Below, piece after piece: positions 62,805 to 64,000 of a stretch of 64,000 nt of DNA. The position numbers were made by a program, and so were the translations under genes. Source of the stretch: Mesostigma viride. Taxonomy: Eukaryota > Streptophyta > Mesostigmatophyceae > Mesostigmatales > Mesostigmataceae. Where the stretch lies: the NCBI GenBank assembly GCA_009746045.1, contig RPFO01000026.1, positions 4,594,320 to 4,658,319 of the forward strand. The letters run 5' to 3'. The number at the start of each line of letters is the position of its first letter. Within the stretch, counting starts at the first letter, position 1. A model generated the notes under the pieces. That model was not told the DNA's origin, searched no databases, and saw nothing but the letters and a program-made list of their open reading frames with translations.

Positions 62805-63039
62805 CTGCAGGAAACGAGCATCAACGTATCAAGTCCATAGAATGAAAACTGCGCACGATAATTAGCTACTACTTAAAGCGTTGCGACATCAATTCACGCC
62901 AACGAAATAACACCGAAGCATGCATGGGCCGCCCTAAATAAACATGATCATGATTCAAAAACCTGCTAAAGCCCTTTGTCCTGATTAAAAAAAAAAAAAA
63001 TCCCCCTCGCGGGGGCCTGGAAAACGGCAAACGCAAAGG

Positions 63040-63291
63040 GAAAGGAAGGAAAGAAAGTAAAGGAAATAAGTAAGGGCAAGTAAGTTAAGTAACTGAGTAA
63101 GTAAGTGAGTAAGTAAGGAACGAAGTAAGTAAGGAACGAAGTAAGTAAGTCATTGTAAAATTGCGGGAGAGACTGAAAAAATATACAAGGGAGAAAATTA
63201 ATGGTGCGTTGACCAGCCCCGTAAGTAAGGAAAGTAAGTAATTAAGTGAGTAAGTGAATTAATCAATTAAGTAAGTAAGTGAGTAAGTAAT

Positions 63292-63332
<41 letters not shown>

Positions 63333-63713
63333 GAGTAAGTGAGTGAGTGAGTGAGTGAGTGAGTGAGTGAGTGAGTGAGTGAGTGAGTGAGTGAGTGAGT
63401 GAGTGAGTGAGTGAGTGAGTGAGTGAGTGAGTGAGTGAGTGAGTGAGTGAGTGAGTGAGTGAGTGAGTGAGTGAGTGAGTGAGTGAGTGAGTGAGTGAGT
63501 GAGTGAGTGAGTGAGTGAGTGAGTGAGTGAGTGAGTGAGTGAGTGAGTGAGTAAGGAACGAAGTAAGTAAGTCATGGTGAAATTGCGGGAGAGACTGAAA
63601 AAATATACAAGGGAGAAAATTAATGGTGCGTTGACCAGCCCCGTAAGTAAGGAAAGTAAGTAATTAAGTGAGTAAGTGAATTAATCAATTAAGTAAGTAA
63701 GTGAGTAAGTAAT

Positions 63714-63754
<41 letters not shown>

Positions 63755-64000
63755 GAGTAAGTGAGTGAGTGAGTGAGTGAGTGATCGAGTGAGTGAGTGA
63801 GTGAGTGAGTGAGTGAGTGAGTGAGTGAGTGAGTGAGTGAGTGAGTGAGTGAGTGAGTGAGTGAGTGAGTGAGTGAGTGAGTGAGTGAGTGAGTGAGTGA
63901 GTGAGTGAGTGAGTGAGTGAGTGAGTGAGTGAGTGAGTGAGTGAGTGAGTGAGTGAGTGAGTGAGTGAGTAAGGAACGAAGTAAGTAAGTCATGGTGAAA
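63040..64000. repeat. GTAA/GTGA tetranucleotide satellite with a higher-order unit
   Basis: Two long (GTGA)n tracts (about 63,338-63,550 and 63,755-63,970) are flanked by (GTAA)n. Between tracts a unique block of about 110 bp (AAGGAACGAAGTAAGTAAGT, AATTGCGGGAGAGACTG, GGTGCGTTGACCAGCCCC) recurs at 63,117, 63,552 and, cut by the window end, 63,971. The higher-order period is thus about 420-435 bp. The second tract has one interruption (GTGATCGA near 63,781). Confidence 0.95.

Noticed and set aside
63291-63993. Minus-strand frames with endless Leu-Thr-His-Ser repeats.
   Set aside because: Direct translation of the (GTGA)n satellite; no gene structure.

Overview
The window looks like nuclear DNA of a green alga. 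Host genes are split by GT-AG introns, non-LTR and LTR retrotransposons are dense, and two elements have the split-direct-repeat layout known from DIRS/PAT-type elements such as kangaroo of Volvox. Nothing is arranged as a bacterial operon. A volvocine-type chlorophyte seems most likely and a charophyte cannot be excluded; this is inference. No tRNA or rRNA gene and no convincing host promoter was seen.

Layout. Positions 1-1.8 kb hold the 3' exons of a plus-strand gene for an acidic protein rich in SUMO-acceptor-like motifs. From 2.2 to 21.7 kb lies a graveyard of one family of APE-type LINEs: ORF1 pieces, RT pieces and many 3' tails. It contains one nearly full-length copy (about 7.1-15.4 kb). 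That copy is split by a 3.2 kb hAT-like element (8-bp target duplication), which is itself split by a 1.35 kb piggyBac-like element (TTAA target).

From 21,971 to 50,298 everything belongs to one minus-strand Ty3/gypsy chromovirus complex. It has 572-bp LTRs that differ at a single position and a 5-bp target duplication (CCTTG on the plus strand). In transcription order it carries an RNase H1-like (viroplasmin) ORF, Gag, a zinc knuckle, protease, RT/RNase H/integrase/chromodomain, and a third large ORF of unknown function. Three younger insertions sit inside it: an autonomous PAT/kangaroo-like tyrosine-recombinase element (40,839-46,231), a non-autonomous split-direct-repeat element (38,164-40,502), and an approximately 9.9 kb element with inverted ends and a DUF7869-like protein (about 22,853-32,735). 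Removing either split-repeat element restores the pol reading frame exactly, with no target duplication.

The chromovirus landed five codons before the stop of a minus-strand host gene. The gene body lies at 50,299-59,731 and its last codons at 21,948-21,970, now 28 kb away. This gene encodes a charged, low-complexity, probably nuclear protein. Many of its introns carry the same hairpin motif, and a tandem duplication has made an extra exon-intron pair. Several reading-frame breaks lie near homopolymers, so they may be sequence errors rather than decay. A second minus-strand gene of similar style lies at 60,551-62,804. The window ends in long GTGA/GTAA tetranucleotide satellites.
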